Positions 36,914 to 45,789 of a DNA stretch of 64,000 bases are shown here, piece after piece (within the stretch, counting starts at the first letter, position 1; every line of letters begins with the position of its first letter). This DNA comes from WVZH01 sp034430895 (lineage in GTDB: Bacteria > Chloroflexota > Anaerolineae > Anaerolineales > E44-bin32). The stretch covers positions 68,335 through 132,334 of the forward strand of contig DAOUDW010000049.1 in assembly GCA_034430895.1 (NCBI GenBank), read 5' to 3'. A model generated the notes under the pieces. The model made no database searches. It was not told where the DNA came from and worked only from the letters and a program-made list of their open reading frames with translations. Both the position numbers and the translations under genes were made by a program.

Positions 36914-37096
36914 GCGACACACCCCGGAAACATATTTCGGATCGGTGAACTTGGCCGCTTTCTGCCTCAGGTTTTCGGCCAGCACAGCCATCAGGAGTTA
37001 ATACCAAGCGTCACGGATGATGCCAGGAAATGGAAGTCCATCGTATCAGATCATGGGGCGATCGTGTTGGAATTTAACCGCATGCTGCGGCCATGA
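36914..37096 (+). pseudogene. Start-less coding remnant directly after the TIR gene
   Basis: In the same frame as the TIR gene, after its TAG, 60 codons stay open to a TGA. They read as a natural protein C-terminus (NIFRIGELGRFLPQVFG; SVTDDARKWKSIVSDHGAIV; LEFNRMLRP). No start codon and no SD are available at the 5' end. I take it as the tail of a gene lost by deletion when the TIR gene or its neighbourhood was rearranged. The family is not recognised. Confidence 0.4.
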
Positions 37097-37148
37097 GAAA
37101 GACAGAACTCATCATCCCCCTCACACTGGTTTAATACCTTTCTCCTCG

Positions 37149-37583
37149 CTAACACGGGAAAGTGGCGAAGCCAAATAACCTGTATACACTCCCGCCTGGA
37201 CTGAGGATGATGGTGTACTGCGTCGCGGTCGTCGGTGAAGAGTATGTGCCGCACACCAACGGCATGTCCACGCTCAGGCAGTACGTCCCGGCCAGCAAGT
37301 TGCCGAAACTGAAGCTGCCGCTTCCCGACGTGACGGTGCTCTGGTAGCCTGAAGAACTGCAAGCCCTCTGGCCTAGATAAACCGTTACCTCACTCATACC
37401 GACATCGTTCGCTTGTTGGTTGCCGTCGGAATTATGATCCTGGAAAACCACCCCGCTGATCGAACCATTTGCAGGAGGAGAAGTGGCGGTGGGGGTAGGC
37501 TCGGCGGTTGGTATTGATGTGGTAAGCCTGGGGTCGGGGATCGTGGGCAGCAGCGAACAGGAAGTGATCATTGTCGTGTACAT
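37149..37583 (-). pseudogene. SdrD_B/Cna_B-like domain protein lacking its signal peptide
   Basis: 144 codons. A Thr/Pro linker (SIPTAEPTPTATSPP) precedes one SdrD B-like prealbumin fold domain (NGSISGVVFQDHNSDGNQQA; VTVYLGQRAC; SGSGSFSFGNLLAGTYCLSV). Such domains are found only outside the cell, yet the frame starts MYTTMITSCSLLPT with no hydrophobic signal core, and an in-frame stop lies just upstream. CSLLPT followed by a linker looks like the mature start of a lipoprotein whose signal peptide has been lost. It may be a decayed gene, or a missed frameshift. Confidence 0.5.
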
Positions 37584-37668
37584 TCGCCTTTTCGCCTATG
37601 AGAGTATATTAAAGAGAGGTCACAATCGCGATGGGCGCAGCGCATAGCCCAGCGACAGGGATGTGAAA

Positions 37669-38883
37669 ATGGCTGGAGACCAGCATAAGGATACAAACCG
37701 TGATGCGATCGTAGCAGGTCACATCTGCCTGGACATCCTTCCGGATATGTCTGGCGTTCCGCAAGATGAATGGCGCACCTTGTTCCGGCCCGGAAGTTTG
37801 CTGAACACAGGACCGGTTCATTTCGCCCCCGGCGGGGTGGTAGCAAATACGGGTCTAACCCTGCACAAATTAGGTATTCCCACCCGACTGATGGGGAAGA
37901 TCGGCGACGATCCGTTTGGCCAGGCAATCCGTCAGATCGTGGATTCTTTTCAGCCCGGCCTGTCGGACGACATGACGGTAGACGATGCGGTCAGCACTTC
38001 GTACACGATCATCATCAACCCTCCCGGAGTAGATCGCATCTTCCTGCACTGTCCCGGCGCCAATGATACGTTCAGCGCCGACGACCTGCACGACGATCTG
38101 CTTGCGAAGGGGCGGCTTTTCCACTTCGGTTACCCACCCGTGATGCGGCAAATGTATGTCGATAACGGCGCCCAATTGGTACAGGTCCTGCACCGTGCCA
38201 GGGCCAATGGCCTGACCACCTCGCTCGACATGACGCTTCCCGATCCTTCATCGGCGGGCGGGCAAGTTGATTGGGTTGCCATTCTTCAGGCGGCGGCGCC
38301 ATACATCGACATATTCGTACCAAGTATCGAGGAAACGCTGTACATGCTGCTCCGCAGTATGTATTCCAAAATCTTCCAGAGTGATGATTCTGGCTACAGG
38401 CAAGATTGGATCACGGCGCCGCTGCTAACGGAGCTGAGTGATCAACTCCTCGATATGGGAGTGAAGATTGTCGGATTCAAACTGGGAGATCAGGGGCTGT
38501 ATCTGCGCACAGGCGACCATGCGGCCATGAAATCTATGGGCGCCGCTCGGCCATCCGATCCCACAGGCTGGGCCGGCAAGGAATTATGGAGCCCGTGCTT
38601 CCAGGTGGAGGTCGTCGGCACGACCGGGGCCGGCGACGCCACCATCGCCGGGCTGCTGAGCGCTTTGCTGCGGGGCATGTCTGCCGAGCAGGCGCTGGTT
38701 GCGGCGGTGGCTGTGGGTGCCTGCAATGTTGAAGCCACGGATGCCTTGAGCGGCATTCTACCCTGGGAAGAAACCATGCGCCGCGTGGAGAACGGTTGGC
38801 CTCGCCACAATCTTTCCATCGATACGCCCGGATGGCAATATGATTCTCAGTTACAGATATGGATCGGCCCAGGGCGCACATGA
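37669..38883 (+). CDS. PfkB-family carbohydrate kinase
   Basis: 404 residues from the ATG at 37669 (AGGGATGTGAAA gives better spacing than for the GTG at 37663). Ribokinase-fold features: DAIVAGHICLDILPDMSG, a Gly-rich GGVVANTGLTLHKLG, KIGDDPFGQAIRQI (PfkB signature 1 region) and signature 2 VVGTTGAGDATIAGLLSALL with the catalytic Asp in GAGD. It is somewhat long for the family because of insertions near residues 40 and 230. A sugar or nucleoside substrate is likely but cannot be named. Confidence 0.9.
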   Translation: MAGDQHKDTNRDAIVAGHICLDILPDMSGVPQDEWRTLFRPGSLLNTGPVHFAPGGVVANTGLTLHKLGIPTRLMGKIGDDPFGQAIRQIVDSFQPGLSDDMTVDDAVSTSYTIIINPPGVDRIFLHCPGANDTFSADDLHDDLLAKGRLFHFGYPPVMRQMYVDNGAQLVQVLHRARANGLTTSLDMTLPDPSSAGGQVDWVAILQAAAPYIDIFVPSIEETLYMLLRSMYSKIFQSDDSGYRQDWITAPLLTELSDQLLDMGVKIVGFKLGDQGLYLRTGDHAAMKSMGAARPSDPTGWAGKELWSPCFQVEVVGTTGAGDATIAGLLSALLRGMSAEQALVAAVAVGACNVEATDALSGILPWEETMRRVENGWPRHNLSIDTPGWQYDSQLQIWIGPGRT

Positions 38884-38997
38884 GAGGTAGAATGGTATTG
38901 TAGGAAGCCGCGAGATTGTCTCCGGCAGATCGTTGATATCGACGGAACGTACTACTTGGTGGATGAACAGCGAGCTTGTTATGATAATGGTAGAGTG

Positions 38998-40365
38998 ATG
39001 GTCATCATGCGATTGGTCCTCTTACGCTATCATCGGTATTTTCTGATGCTTCCCATCCTGACTGTTCTACTCGTCGGGTGCAGCAGCGGTTCACTGCCAA
39101 CCGGCGTGCCGGCAACATCTACGACAGAGACCTCGATCGTTCCGGTCGACACCCCAACCTGCACGCCAACCATCATACCGAGTCCTACGAGTTCGCCTAC
39201 AATCTCGCCGACGCCAACGCCGGATGTGTTTGCGGCCGAATTCCCGCTGGGAGACGTGGCGTATGTGCTCCCGCTGACCATCCGCCACATTACACCAACG
39301 CGTGCCGTGCTGTTCTTCGAGCTGAACCAAGCGGTTGAAGGAACACTGTTTTATCAAGTTGAAGGAGCAGCTGCCGGAGGAGAACTGCCCTTCGCGGCCG
39401 ATGCGGTTCGGCATCAACTCACGTTGGACGTGCTCGTTCCGGGAACAACCTACAAGATCCGGGTTGGCATCCCCGGCGTGGATGGCGAGTTTACCGAGCC
39501 CCACTTCCTCGGCGAAAAGTGGGGGCCGTTGACGGTACACACGCCAACGGAGATGAATCCCCTTCGCTTCGGTGTGATCGGAGATGCCAGTTTCGGCGAT
39601 TCCGTCACGACCTCGCTGGTCGAGCAAATGGCGGCATCCAGCCTCGATTTTGTACTGCACACAGGGGATGTTGTCGACGAGACGGAGCTGAATGCCGATC
39701 CTTTCGAATCGTATGCCCACAAGTATTACAAGACCTTTGCCCCCCTGCTGCAGCAACTCCCCGTCTACACCGTTCCCGGCAACCACGACTACGACCCCGA
39801 TATCCGCTGGCAGGACGAACCGTTTTACTTCTACGCATTCCCGCCGTTCGAAGATCCCCGCATTCCAGCAAGCGGGACGAGTCAATACTATGCCTTCGTG
39901 ATGGAAAAACTGCAGTTCATCATGCTCGATTCTCAGGTGTTTTTCGGGATCGCGGGGCGCGATGATGAGCAGTCGTGGCTCATCGAACGGTTGGGGGATG
40001 ACCGCTTCCAGGCGAGCATAGCGGTGTTTCACGTCTCACCGTTCAGCAGCAGCTCTGTTCATCGTAGCGAAGGACTCCCGGTGCGGGACAGTTGGTCTCC
40101 CTTGTTCCAGGAAGCAAACATTCCGCTGGTTTTCTCAGGCCACACGCATCAGTATGAGCGGCTGCAAGTAAATAACGTCACCTATATTGTCAGCGGCGGT
40201 GGGTCATCCATCACCTACGCAGGGGGCGAGTTGCTGCCGCAGAGTCAGGTGTTTGCCAGGAAGTCACATTTCGTCCTCGTGGTTGCATATCCCGATCGAC
40301 TTGAACTGACCAGCTTCTCTGTTTCGGGCGAAACGATCGATGAAGTCGAAATTCCTCTACCATAG
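38998..40365 (+). CDS. Calcineurin-like metallophosphoesterase lipoprotein (purple acid phosphatase-like)
   Basis: About 455 residues from the ATG at 38998; another ATG at 39007 and a TTG at 38956 are possible, and no SD is strong. Signal with lipobox (LPILTVLLVGC), then a Thr/Pro linker (SPTSSPTISPTPTPD). A fibronectin-like N-terminal domain (HITPTRAVLFFELNQAVEGT) comes before a metallophosphoesterase domain with all motifs: GVIGDASFGD, LHTGDVVDE, VPGNHDYDPD, IAVFHVSPFSS and FSGHTHQYERL. This is the layout of exported purple acid phosphatases or phosphodiesterases, acting outside the membrane. Confidence 0.9.
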   Translation: MVIMRLVLLRYHRYFLMLPILTVLLVGCSSGSLPTGVPATSTTETSIVPVDTPTCTPTIIPSPTSSPTISPTPTPDVFAAEFPLGDVAYVLPLTIRHITPTRAVLFFELNQAVEGTLFYQVEGAAAGGELPFAADAVRHQLTLDVLVPGTTYKIRVGIPGVDGEFTEPHFLGEKWGPLTVHTPTEMNPLRFGVIGDASFGDSVTTSLVEQMAASSLDFVLHTGDVVDETELNADPFESYAHKYYKTFAPLLQQLPVYTVPGNHDYDPDIRWQDEPFYFYAFPPFEDPRIPASGTSQYYAFVMEKLQFIMLDSQVFFGIAGRDDEQSWLIERLGDDRFQASIAVFHVSPFSSSSVHRSEGLPVRDSWSPLFQEANIPLVFSGHTHQYERLQVNNVTYIVSGGGSSITYAGGELLPQSQVFARKSHFVLVVAYPDRLELTSFSVSGETIDEVEIPLP

Positions 40366-40565
40366 TTTGATGAATACATAATCTGATATACGGCTCCTTT
40401 CGCCGCAAACCGATCGACATCATTTTAACTGACCCCTTTATTGCGCGAAGATGGTCCGTGTGTGAGTTTAACTGGCACCCGAATCCAGCACGGTTATCGC
40501 TTTTCTCCTGCAAGCCTTATCTTGAAAGAATCCAGGGGAAATGCACTCTTTCTCATTTTTCTCTA
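40366..40565. other. Intergenic region upstream of the TetR promoter
   Basis: No gene or terminator is seen between the metallophosphoesterase stop and the TetR promoter. Confidence 0.35.
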
Positions 40566-40595
40566 TTGACCGACCGTCGGTCTATGTGGTATACT
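40566..40595 (+). promoter_or_regulatory. Sigma70-type promoter of the tetR-CPBP-methyltransferase operon
   Basis: TTGACC (40566-40571) and TATACT (40590-40595) are separated by 18 bases. The position, 43 bases before the TetR start, fits transcription from about 40602. Confidence 0.6.
40568..40582. promoter_or_regulatory. TetR-type operator inside the promoter
   Basis: GACCGAC and GTCGGTC are perfect 7-base inverted arms around one C, overlapping the -35 box and spacer of the promoter above. The sequence type (GACCGN..NCGGTC) is classic for TetR-family operators, so autorepression by the gene directly downstream is very likely. Confidence 0.7.
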
Positions 40596-40637
40596 CTCCC
40601 AAGTTGTACGCGATCAACGCAACAGAAAGGGTGAAGA

Positions 40638-41258
40638 ATGCCCAGGATTGTGAAGAAACCGGAAGAACGTCGACGGGAAATCGTGGATGCAGCCCATGAG
40701 ATTTTCCAAAAACAACAATACGAAAAGACGACCATGCAGGATGTCATGGACAGACTGGGAATTGCAAAGGGCACTATCTATCACTACTTCAATTCCAAGG
40801 AGGAATTATTCGAAGCTGTTATTGAACAAACCGTTCGTGAATATATTGAACGGATGCAGATACTCCTGGATGAGACAGATGGCAATGCACTGGAACGATT
40901 GCGTGTCTTGATCGCTGCCAGCAACGTGGCTGATGAACAAGGCCAAATGCTTGAGCACCTGCACCATCCCGGCAATATCGGCGTGCACACTCGTCAACTG
41001 GCACTGACGCTTTCCAAGCTGGCCCCACTTTATGCCGGGGTGATCCAACAGGGTTGCGAGGAAGGTGTTTTCCAAACCGAGCATCCCTTGGAATGCGCGG
41101 AATTTGTACTGGCAGGCATACAGTTCCTCTCGGATATCGGTTTCTATCCCTGGAAACAGGAAGATCTGCTCCGCCGGGCAATGGCCTTTCCCGCGCTGAT
41201 CGAAGCACAGCTGCATGCACCGAAGGGTGCTTTTAATTTCTTGGTAGAACAAATCTAA
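40638..41258 (+). CDS. TetR-family transcriptional regulator
   Basis: A 206-residue protein with GAAAGGGTGAAG before the ATG. The N-terminal HTH is clear: RRREIVDAAHEIFQKQQYEK, TTMQDVMDRLGIAKGTIYHY and FNSKEELFEAV. The C-terminal ligand domain is divergent, as usual. It heads an operon with a CPBP protease and a methyltransferase (30-base gap, then a 4-base overlap) and carries its own operator. The ligand is unknown. Confidence 0.95.
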   Translation: MPRIVKKPEERRREIVDAAHEIFQKQQYEKTTMQDVMDRLGIAKGTIYHYFNSKEELFEAVIEQTVREYIERMQILLDETDGNALERLRVLIAASNVADEQGQMLEHLHHPGNIGVHTRQLALTLSKLAPLYAGVIQQGCEEGVFQTEHPLECAEFVLAGIQFLSDIGFYPWKQEDLLRRAMAFPALIEAQLHAPKGAFNFLVEQI

Positions 41259-41288
41259 GCAATAAATAATTCTATAGGAGAAAAAACA

Positions 41289-42134
41289 ATGAACGCAAAC
41301 CTGAGAACAAACCGGCCCCAATTAGCCACTCCCTGGATATACTTCGCCGCTACCTTTATCTGGACCTGGTCCCTTTGGGGTTTCGCAATCCTGACCGGCA
41401 GCAGTATGGAAACGGGTCAGGGAGCGGCGCTGCTTCTACTCGGTGTCACGGGTCCGATGGTTGTTGGAATTGCGCTTGTCTATCTAACACGAGACAAGGA
41501 AGGCCGGCGCGATTATTGGAATCGGATCACAAATTTTAAACGCATCGCAGGCAAATGGTACCTGGTGATTTTCTTGTTTGTACCGGTCCTGCATCTGCTC
41601 TCAGCACTCCTGGATTGTGTCCTCGGCGGAGGCGGAACAACCTGGGGTGAAGCAGCACTTGGGATGGTTTCAAACCCGCTTTCCCTCATCACTACGATCC
41701 TGTTTGCTTGCTTGATCCCTATTATCGAAGAATTGGGCTGGCGCGGTTATGTTTTGGATCGCTTACAGGAGAGACGGAGTGCCCTGGTCTCCAGCCTGAT
41801 TTTGGGTGTGCTCTGGTCGCTTTGGCACCTGCCCATGTTCTTCATCGAAGGCTCTTACCAGGCCGGGTTGGGAATCAGCACCCTTGCGTTTTGGATATTC
41901 TTTCTGAGCATCGTCCCCCTGACTTTTGTTATCACGTGGATCTATAACCATACCGAACGCAGCACACTGTCGGCCATTCTCTTCCATTCCATGGTCAACT
42001 TCACCGGTGAAATGATCGCACTCAGCAAGAATGCGGATACGATTTACAGCTCATCCTGGTTTGTCGTCGCGATTGTGATCACCGTCATTTGGGGAGCCCA
42101 AACCTTCACCGGAAAGAAAGATGCCCGTTCATGA
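41289..42134 (+). CDS. CPBP-family intramembrane metalloprotease
   Basis: A 281-residue, roughly eight-helix protein with ATAGGAG before the start. Motif 1 is PIIEELGWRGYVLDRL (EExxxR with the Glu pair), motif 2 is WSLWHLPMF, and the third His/Asn motif is FHSMVNFTGEM. CPBP (CAAX/bacteriocin-processing) proteins cleave or protect membrane peptides; in bacteria many give bacteriocin immunity. It is co-regulated with the TetR gene upstream. Confidence 0.92.
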   Translation: MNANLRTNRPQLATPWIYFAATFIWTWSLWGFAILTGSSMETGQGAALLLLGVTGPMVVGIALVYLTRDKEGRRDYWNRITNFKRIAGKWYLVIFLFVPVLHLLSALLDCVLGGGGTTWGEAALGMVSNPLSLITTILFACLIPIIEELGWRGYVLDRLQERRSALVSSLILGVLWSLWHLPMFFIEGSYQAGLGISTLAFWIFFLSIVPLTFVITWIYNHTERSTLSAILFHSMVNFTGEMIALSKNADTIYSSSWFVVAIVITVIWGAQTFTGKKDARS

Positions 42135-42766
42135 CCACAGCTATGTACATCGTTCTCGTATTCATCGGTCTTGGCATCACGGCAGGTCTGGTCTGGCGCT
42201 ATTCCTCCCGACTGCCTTGTCCTTCCTGGCTGGGATGGATGGTCGAGCTCGACAATCCCTTCACAAAGGTCAATCGCGCCAGGTTCATCGTCGAACATTT
42301 GACGCTTGATTCCGCCATGAAAGTGCTGGATGCTGGTTGTGGCCCGGGTCGCCTGACGCTGCATCTCGCCGAAGCAGTTGGTCCGCGAGGCGAAGTGCTC
42401 GCAATGGATCTTCAGAAGGGTATGCTGGCACGCGTCCGGGAGAAGGTAGAAGCGGCTGGTCTGCGAAATGTGCAGTACCTGCAAGCCGGGCTGGGCGAGG
42501 GCAAATTGCCGCAAGCATACTTAGACCGGGCTGTGCTGGTAACCGTCCTGGGTGAAGTGCCGGATCAGGTGAAGATATTGAAAGAACTCCACAGCGCGTT
42601 GAAACCGGGCGGCATCTTGTCGGTCACCGAAGTGATCTTCGACCCACACTTCCAGCGTCGCGAGACGGTAATACACGCCGCACAGCAGGTTGGCTTTCGG
42701 GAGGTTAATTTCTTCGGCAAGCGGCTTGCCTACAGCCTGCACCTTGAAAAAGCCATTGACGCCTGA
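42131..42766 (+). CDS. Membrane-anchored class I SAM methyltransferase
   Basis: 211 residues; its ATG overlaps the CPBP stop (ATGA), so translation is coupled. An N-terminal helix (MYIVLVFIGLGITAGLVW) is followed by SAM motif I VLDAGCGPGRLTLHLAEAVG, motif II EVLAMDLQKGML, and post-I segments LKELHSALKPGGILSVTEV. The layout resembles UbiE/Erg6-like small-molecule methyltransferases tethered to the membrane. The acceptor is unknown. Confidence 0.9.
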   Translation: MTTAMYIVLVFIGLGITAGLVWRYSSRLPCPSWLGWMVELDNPFTKVNRARFIVEHLTLDSAMKVLDAGCGPGRLTLHLAEAVGPRGEVLAMDLQKGMLARVREKVEAAGLRNVQYLQAGLGEGKLPQAYLDRAVLVTVLGEVPDQVKILKELHSALKPGGILSVTEVIFDPHFQRRETVIHAAQQVGFREVNFFGKRLAYSLHLEKAIDA

Positions 42767-43077
42767 AGCCAGTCGGATAGGCCAAGGTTTCATTTCAATT
42801 TGAGGATGTGGTCTTTCCCCAAAATCCAACCGCAGAATATGCTAAAAATGCTGCGTATCCCAATATCCTAATCAAAAGTGCGCATCGTGTTGCAATCGAT
42901 ATCGTTGTTTGGGGATAGCTTGATGGCAATAAATCCGAGAAGGATTCGATTGTTGCCAATATAATTAGTTAAGTCGGTAAGGATGTTAATCTGAGGTAAA
43001 GTCACAACAGGAAACAAGGCGAATAACGATTTTCATCCATACACAATGGAGTGTTAATCTAGACAGGAGTTATTACG
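42767..43077. other. Intergenic region upstream of the oligopeptidase gene
   Basis: No gene is supported. A plus-strand frame near 42785-42930 has protein-like patches but no start codon or SD. The promoter of the M3 peptidase gene should lie in the right half. Confidence 0.35.
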
Positions 43078-44916
43078 ATGGCGCAACAGAAAAAGACAGC
43101 ACTTCCTCACTGGGATATGATCCCGGTATACCCAGGCCTGGAGGATGCGCAATTTGAGGCGGCACTCGACTCGTTCCGGTCGAAAATCGAGGCCTTCGAG
43201 GCGTTTCTCGAAGAGAACGGCATTCACGAGGATGGTAAGTATCCTTCCGAATTGAAGGCACTGGCCAGTGTTATTCTTGGATTCATCGAGCGCATGAACG
43301 AGTGCGCAATCCTGGAAGAGACGATATCTGCGTATTTATACAGTTTTGTCTCTACCGATTCGTTCAACCAGACTGCTAAAAAGAAATTGTCCGAGCACGA
43401 GATCGTCGCTGTGCGTTTGAAACGCGCCTATATCTATTTCCAGAGTTGGCTCCGTTCGGCGGTTGAGGATGAAGATGGCCTGGAGGCGCTCATTCAGGCC
43501 GTATCGGAGCTAGAGCACCACAGTTTTTTCCTGGAAGAGTCTTATCGCCAGGCACACTATCGCATGAGTCAGGCGGAGGAGACACTCGCTTCCGAGCTTT
43601 CGCTCTCCGGGGGCAGCGCCTGGGAAAAACTGCAGGGCACCGTGACCTCGCAGTTGTCGGTTCCGTTCAAGCGTGATGAGAAGCTTGAAGATGTGCCCAT
43701 GCCGGCTCTTCAGAATATCCGCCGCTACGATCCCGATGAGCGAGTGCGCAGAGCGGCGTTCGAGGCAGAGATCGAAGCCTGGGAGTCGGTGCGCGAACCG
43801 CTTGCCGCATGCATGAACGGCGTAAAGGGCGAGGTCAATACGCTCAACAAGCAGCGGGGACGTGAGGATTCGCTGCACGCCGCATTGGACCAATCGAGAA
43901 TCGATCGCCAATCCCTACAAGCGATGCTGGAGAGCATGAAAGGCTCCTTCCCGCAGTTCCGGGAATACTTCAAGGCGAAGGCAAAATTGCTCGGAAAAGA
44001 AAAACTGGCGTGGTGGGATATCTTTGTGCCTGTCGGCAAGGTGGAGCGTACGTTCTCGTATGACGAGGCACGCGAATTTATCATCCGGAACTTCGAGGTT
44101 TTCAGTGAGCGCCTGGCCGCCTTTGTCGGCCGTGTTTTCGAAAGCCATTGGATCGACGCCGAACCCCGCAAGGGAAAAAGCGGAGGCGCGTTCTGTATGG
44201 GTATTCCGGCGCTCGAAGAGTCGCGCATCCTGTGCAATTTCGACGGCTCTCTCGATCAGGTTTCGACGCTTGCACACGAATTGGGCCATGCCTTCCATAA
44301 CGAATGCCACACCGGACTAACCATGCTGCAGCGCTCGACGCCAATGACGTTGGCCGAAACCGCATCGATCTTCAATGAGACCTTGATCACGGAGGCGATG
44401 CTCGCTGAAGCGGGAACCGAAGCGGAGGAACTCGCCATTCTGGAAAACTTCCTGCTTGGCGCATCCCAGGTCATCGTGGATATCTACTCACGCTTTCTCT
44501 TCGAAAAAGAAGTCTTTGAACACCGTGAAAATGGCGAATTATCTGTGGAGGATTTTTGTGAGATCATGCTGCGCTGCCAGCGTGAGACCTACGGAGATGG
44601 GTTGGAGGAAAAATTTCAGCACCCATATATGTGGGCATGGAAACCGCATTACTATTCCGCGAATGAATCCTATTACAACTACCCTTACGCTTTTGGGCTC
44701 TTGTTTGGGCTGGGTTTGTATGCCGTCTACAATAAACGCGGCCGTGATTTCATCAAGGAGTACGAATCCTTGCTCAGAAGCACCGGGCAAGGGGATGCGG
44801 CCGAACTCGCCGGGCGATTTGGCATCGATCTGCGCAACAGCGAATTCTGGCAGGGCAGCATTTCCTTCATCAACGCAAGGATCGATCGTTACGTGGAGAT
44901 CGCCGGGGCAAGCTAA
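43078..44916 (+). CDS. M3-family oligoendopeptidase (PepF-like)
   Basis: A 612-residue cytoplasmic zinc peptidase with GACAGGAG before the ATG. The zinc motif is HELGH (His400, Glu401, His404), with the third ligand in the downstream ETASIFNETL helix. The conserved C-terminal segment WAWKPHYYSANESYYNYPYA supplies substrate-binding Tyr/His. Length and start (LPHWDMIPVYPGLED) match the oligoendopeptidase F/M3B group. It degrades short cytosolic peptides. No operon partner. Confidence 0.95.
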   Translation: MAQQKKTALPHWDMIPVYPGLEDAQFEAALDSFRSKIEAFEAFLEENGIHEDGKYPSELKALASVILGFIERMNECAILEETISAYLYSFVSTDSFNQTAKKKLSEHEIVAVRLKRAYIYFQSWLRSAVEDEDGLEALIQAVSELEHHSFFLEESYRQAHYRMSQAEETLASELSLSGGSAWEKLQGTVTSQLSVPFKRDEKLEDVPMPALQNIRRYDPDERVRRAAFEAEIEAWESVREPLAACMNGVKGEVNTLNKQRGREDSLHAALDQSRIDRQSLQAMLESMKGSFPQFREYFKAKAKLLGKEKLAWWDIFVPVGKVERTFSYDEAREFIIRNFEVFSERLAAFVGRVFESHWIDAEPRKGKSGGAFCMGIPALEESRILCNFDGSLDQVSTLAHELGHAFHNECHTGLTMLQRSTPMTLAETASIFNETLITEAMLAEAGTEAEELAILENFLLGASQVIVDIYSRFLFEKEVFEHRENGELSVEDFCEIMLRCQRETYGDGLEEKFQHPYMWAWKPHYYSANESYYNYPYAFGLLFGLGLYAVYNKRGRDFIKEYESLLRSTGQGDAAELAGRFGIDLRNSEFWQGSISFINARIDRYVEIAGAS

Positions 44917-44924
44917 CCTTGCCC
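44906..44924 (+). terminator. Short hairpin overlapping the M3 peptidase stop codon
   Basis: GGGCAAG and CTTGCCC form 7-base arms around CTAAC, overlapping the TAA. No T-tract follows, so it is a weak candidate. Confidence 0.25.
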
Positions 44925-45067
44925 GAGCGCTCCTGGATTCATGGGAGAAATGGGAACGGAACGCAGTGCAGATTTCATTTCACTGTACAGATTAGTGTTA
45001 CTGGCGTCTGCTTTTGAGGGCGGCGTCGATATTATCATTGATTCATTGAAAGGCTGGAAACAACCTA

Positions 45068-45526
45068 ATGACGGACCGAAAGATCGTAATGGAACAAGAC
45101 AAAAGGATTGCCCTGGTTGCGCACGACAACAAGAAACAGGCTCTGGTGGAGTGGGCCAGATTTAACCGCGATCTCCTGGCGCACCACAAGGTATTTGCTA
45201 CGGGCACGACCGGGGAGATGCTGGAACAAGAGCTTGACTTTAAGATTACGAAACTGCAAAGCGGACCGCTGGGAGGCGACCAGCAAATTGGGGCCAAGAT
45301 CGCTGAAGGGGAGATCGATTTTCTGATCTTTTTCTGGGATCCGCTCGAACCGCAGCCGCATGATCCGGATGTAAAAGCGCTCTTGCGGATGGCTGTGGTG
45401 TGGAACATTCCCATCGCCTGCAATCGCTCCACTGCGGACTTCATGATCTCATCCCCGTTAATGGATGACAAATACGATCGCCTGGTGCCCGATTATGATG
45501 GCTATCGCACTCGGAAGATTGAGTAG
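45068..45526 (+). CDS. mgsA: Methylglyoxal synthase
   Basis: A 152-residue enzyme turning dihydroxyacetone phosphate into methylglyoxal and phosphate. Family segments are intact: RIALVAHDNKKQALVEW, FATGTTGEMLEQ, LQSGPLGGDQQIGAKIAEG, DFLIFFWDPLEPQPHDPDV (containing the catalytic Asp) and IPIACNRSTADFMISS. An internal ATG at 45089 would give the more usual family N-terminus; neither start has a strong SD. Acts in the bypass of lower glycolysis under sugar-phosphate stress. Confidence 0.95.
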   Translation: MTDRKIVMEQDKRIALVAHDNKKQALVEWARFNRDLLAHHKVFATGTTGEMLEQELDFKITKLQSGPLGGDQQIGAKIAEGEIDFLIFFWDPLEPQPHDPDVKALLRMAVVWNIPIACNRSTADFMISSPLMDDKYDRLVPDYDGYRTRKIE

Positions 45527-45601
45527 AGTCTAGCAGCTGGGCAGATGGTAGGTGAAAAAGTCGAATGCGGCAAATTGAAATCGCATCAGCACGCACATCG
45601 A

Positions 45602-45756
45602 CTAATCCCGCTCGATGAACACCGGCGTCAACGCCTGCCAGGACAAACATCCATCCGTAGTGCGCCACCAGAGTCGTTGGAAAGCCGGTGTGAGTGGCGC
45701 GATTTGTACTTCGCGGATATGGTCAAGAATGGATTGGAACAGAAGCGATCCGCGGC
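45602..45756 (-). pseudogene. Remnant of a YCF48/Asp-box gene
   Basis: A minus-strand frame of about 50 codons ends RLWWRTTDGCLSW, then QALTPVFIERD and a stop. This matches the blade pattern of the 829-residue Asp-box lipoprotein (segment LWRTTDGGQTWQELSPVIVE). One Gly of the Asp box is now Cys. There is no start codon, and the upstream frame is closed by TAA at about 45757. I read it as the decayed tail of a second Asp-box gene. Confidence 0.4.
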
Positions 45757-45789
45757 TTATACCCTAATGAGTACCCTCACGATCTTTAA

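Noticed and set aside
39091..40032. Long minus-strand frame (313 codons) opposite the metallophosphoesterase
   Set aside because: It lies wholly inside a gene with all catalytic motifs, and its own translation is rich in Arg/His/Cys with no domain; it is an antisense shadow.
42785..42930. Protein-like start-less frame before the M3 peptidase gene
   Set aside because: About 45 open codons without start, SD or recognisable similarity is within what chance allows.
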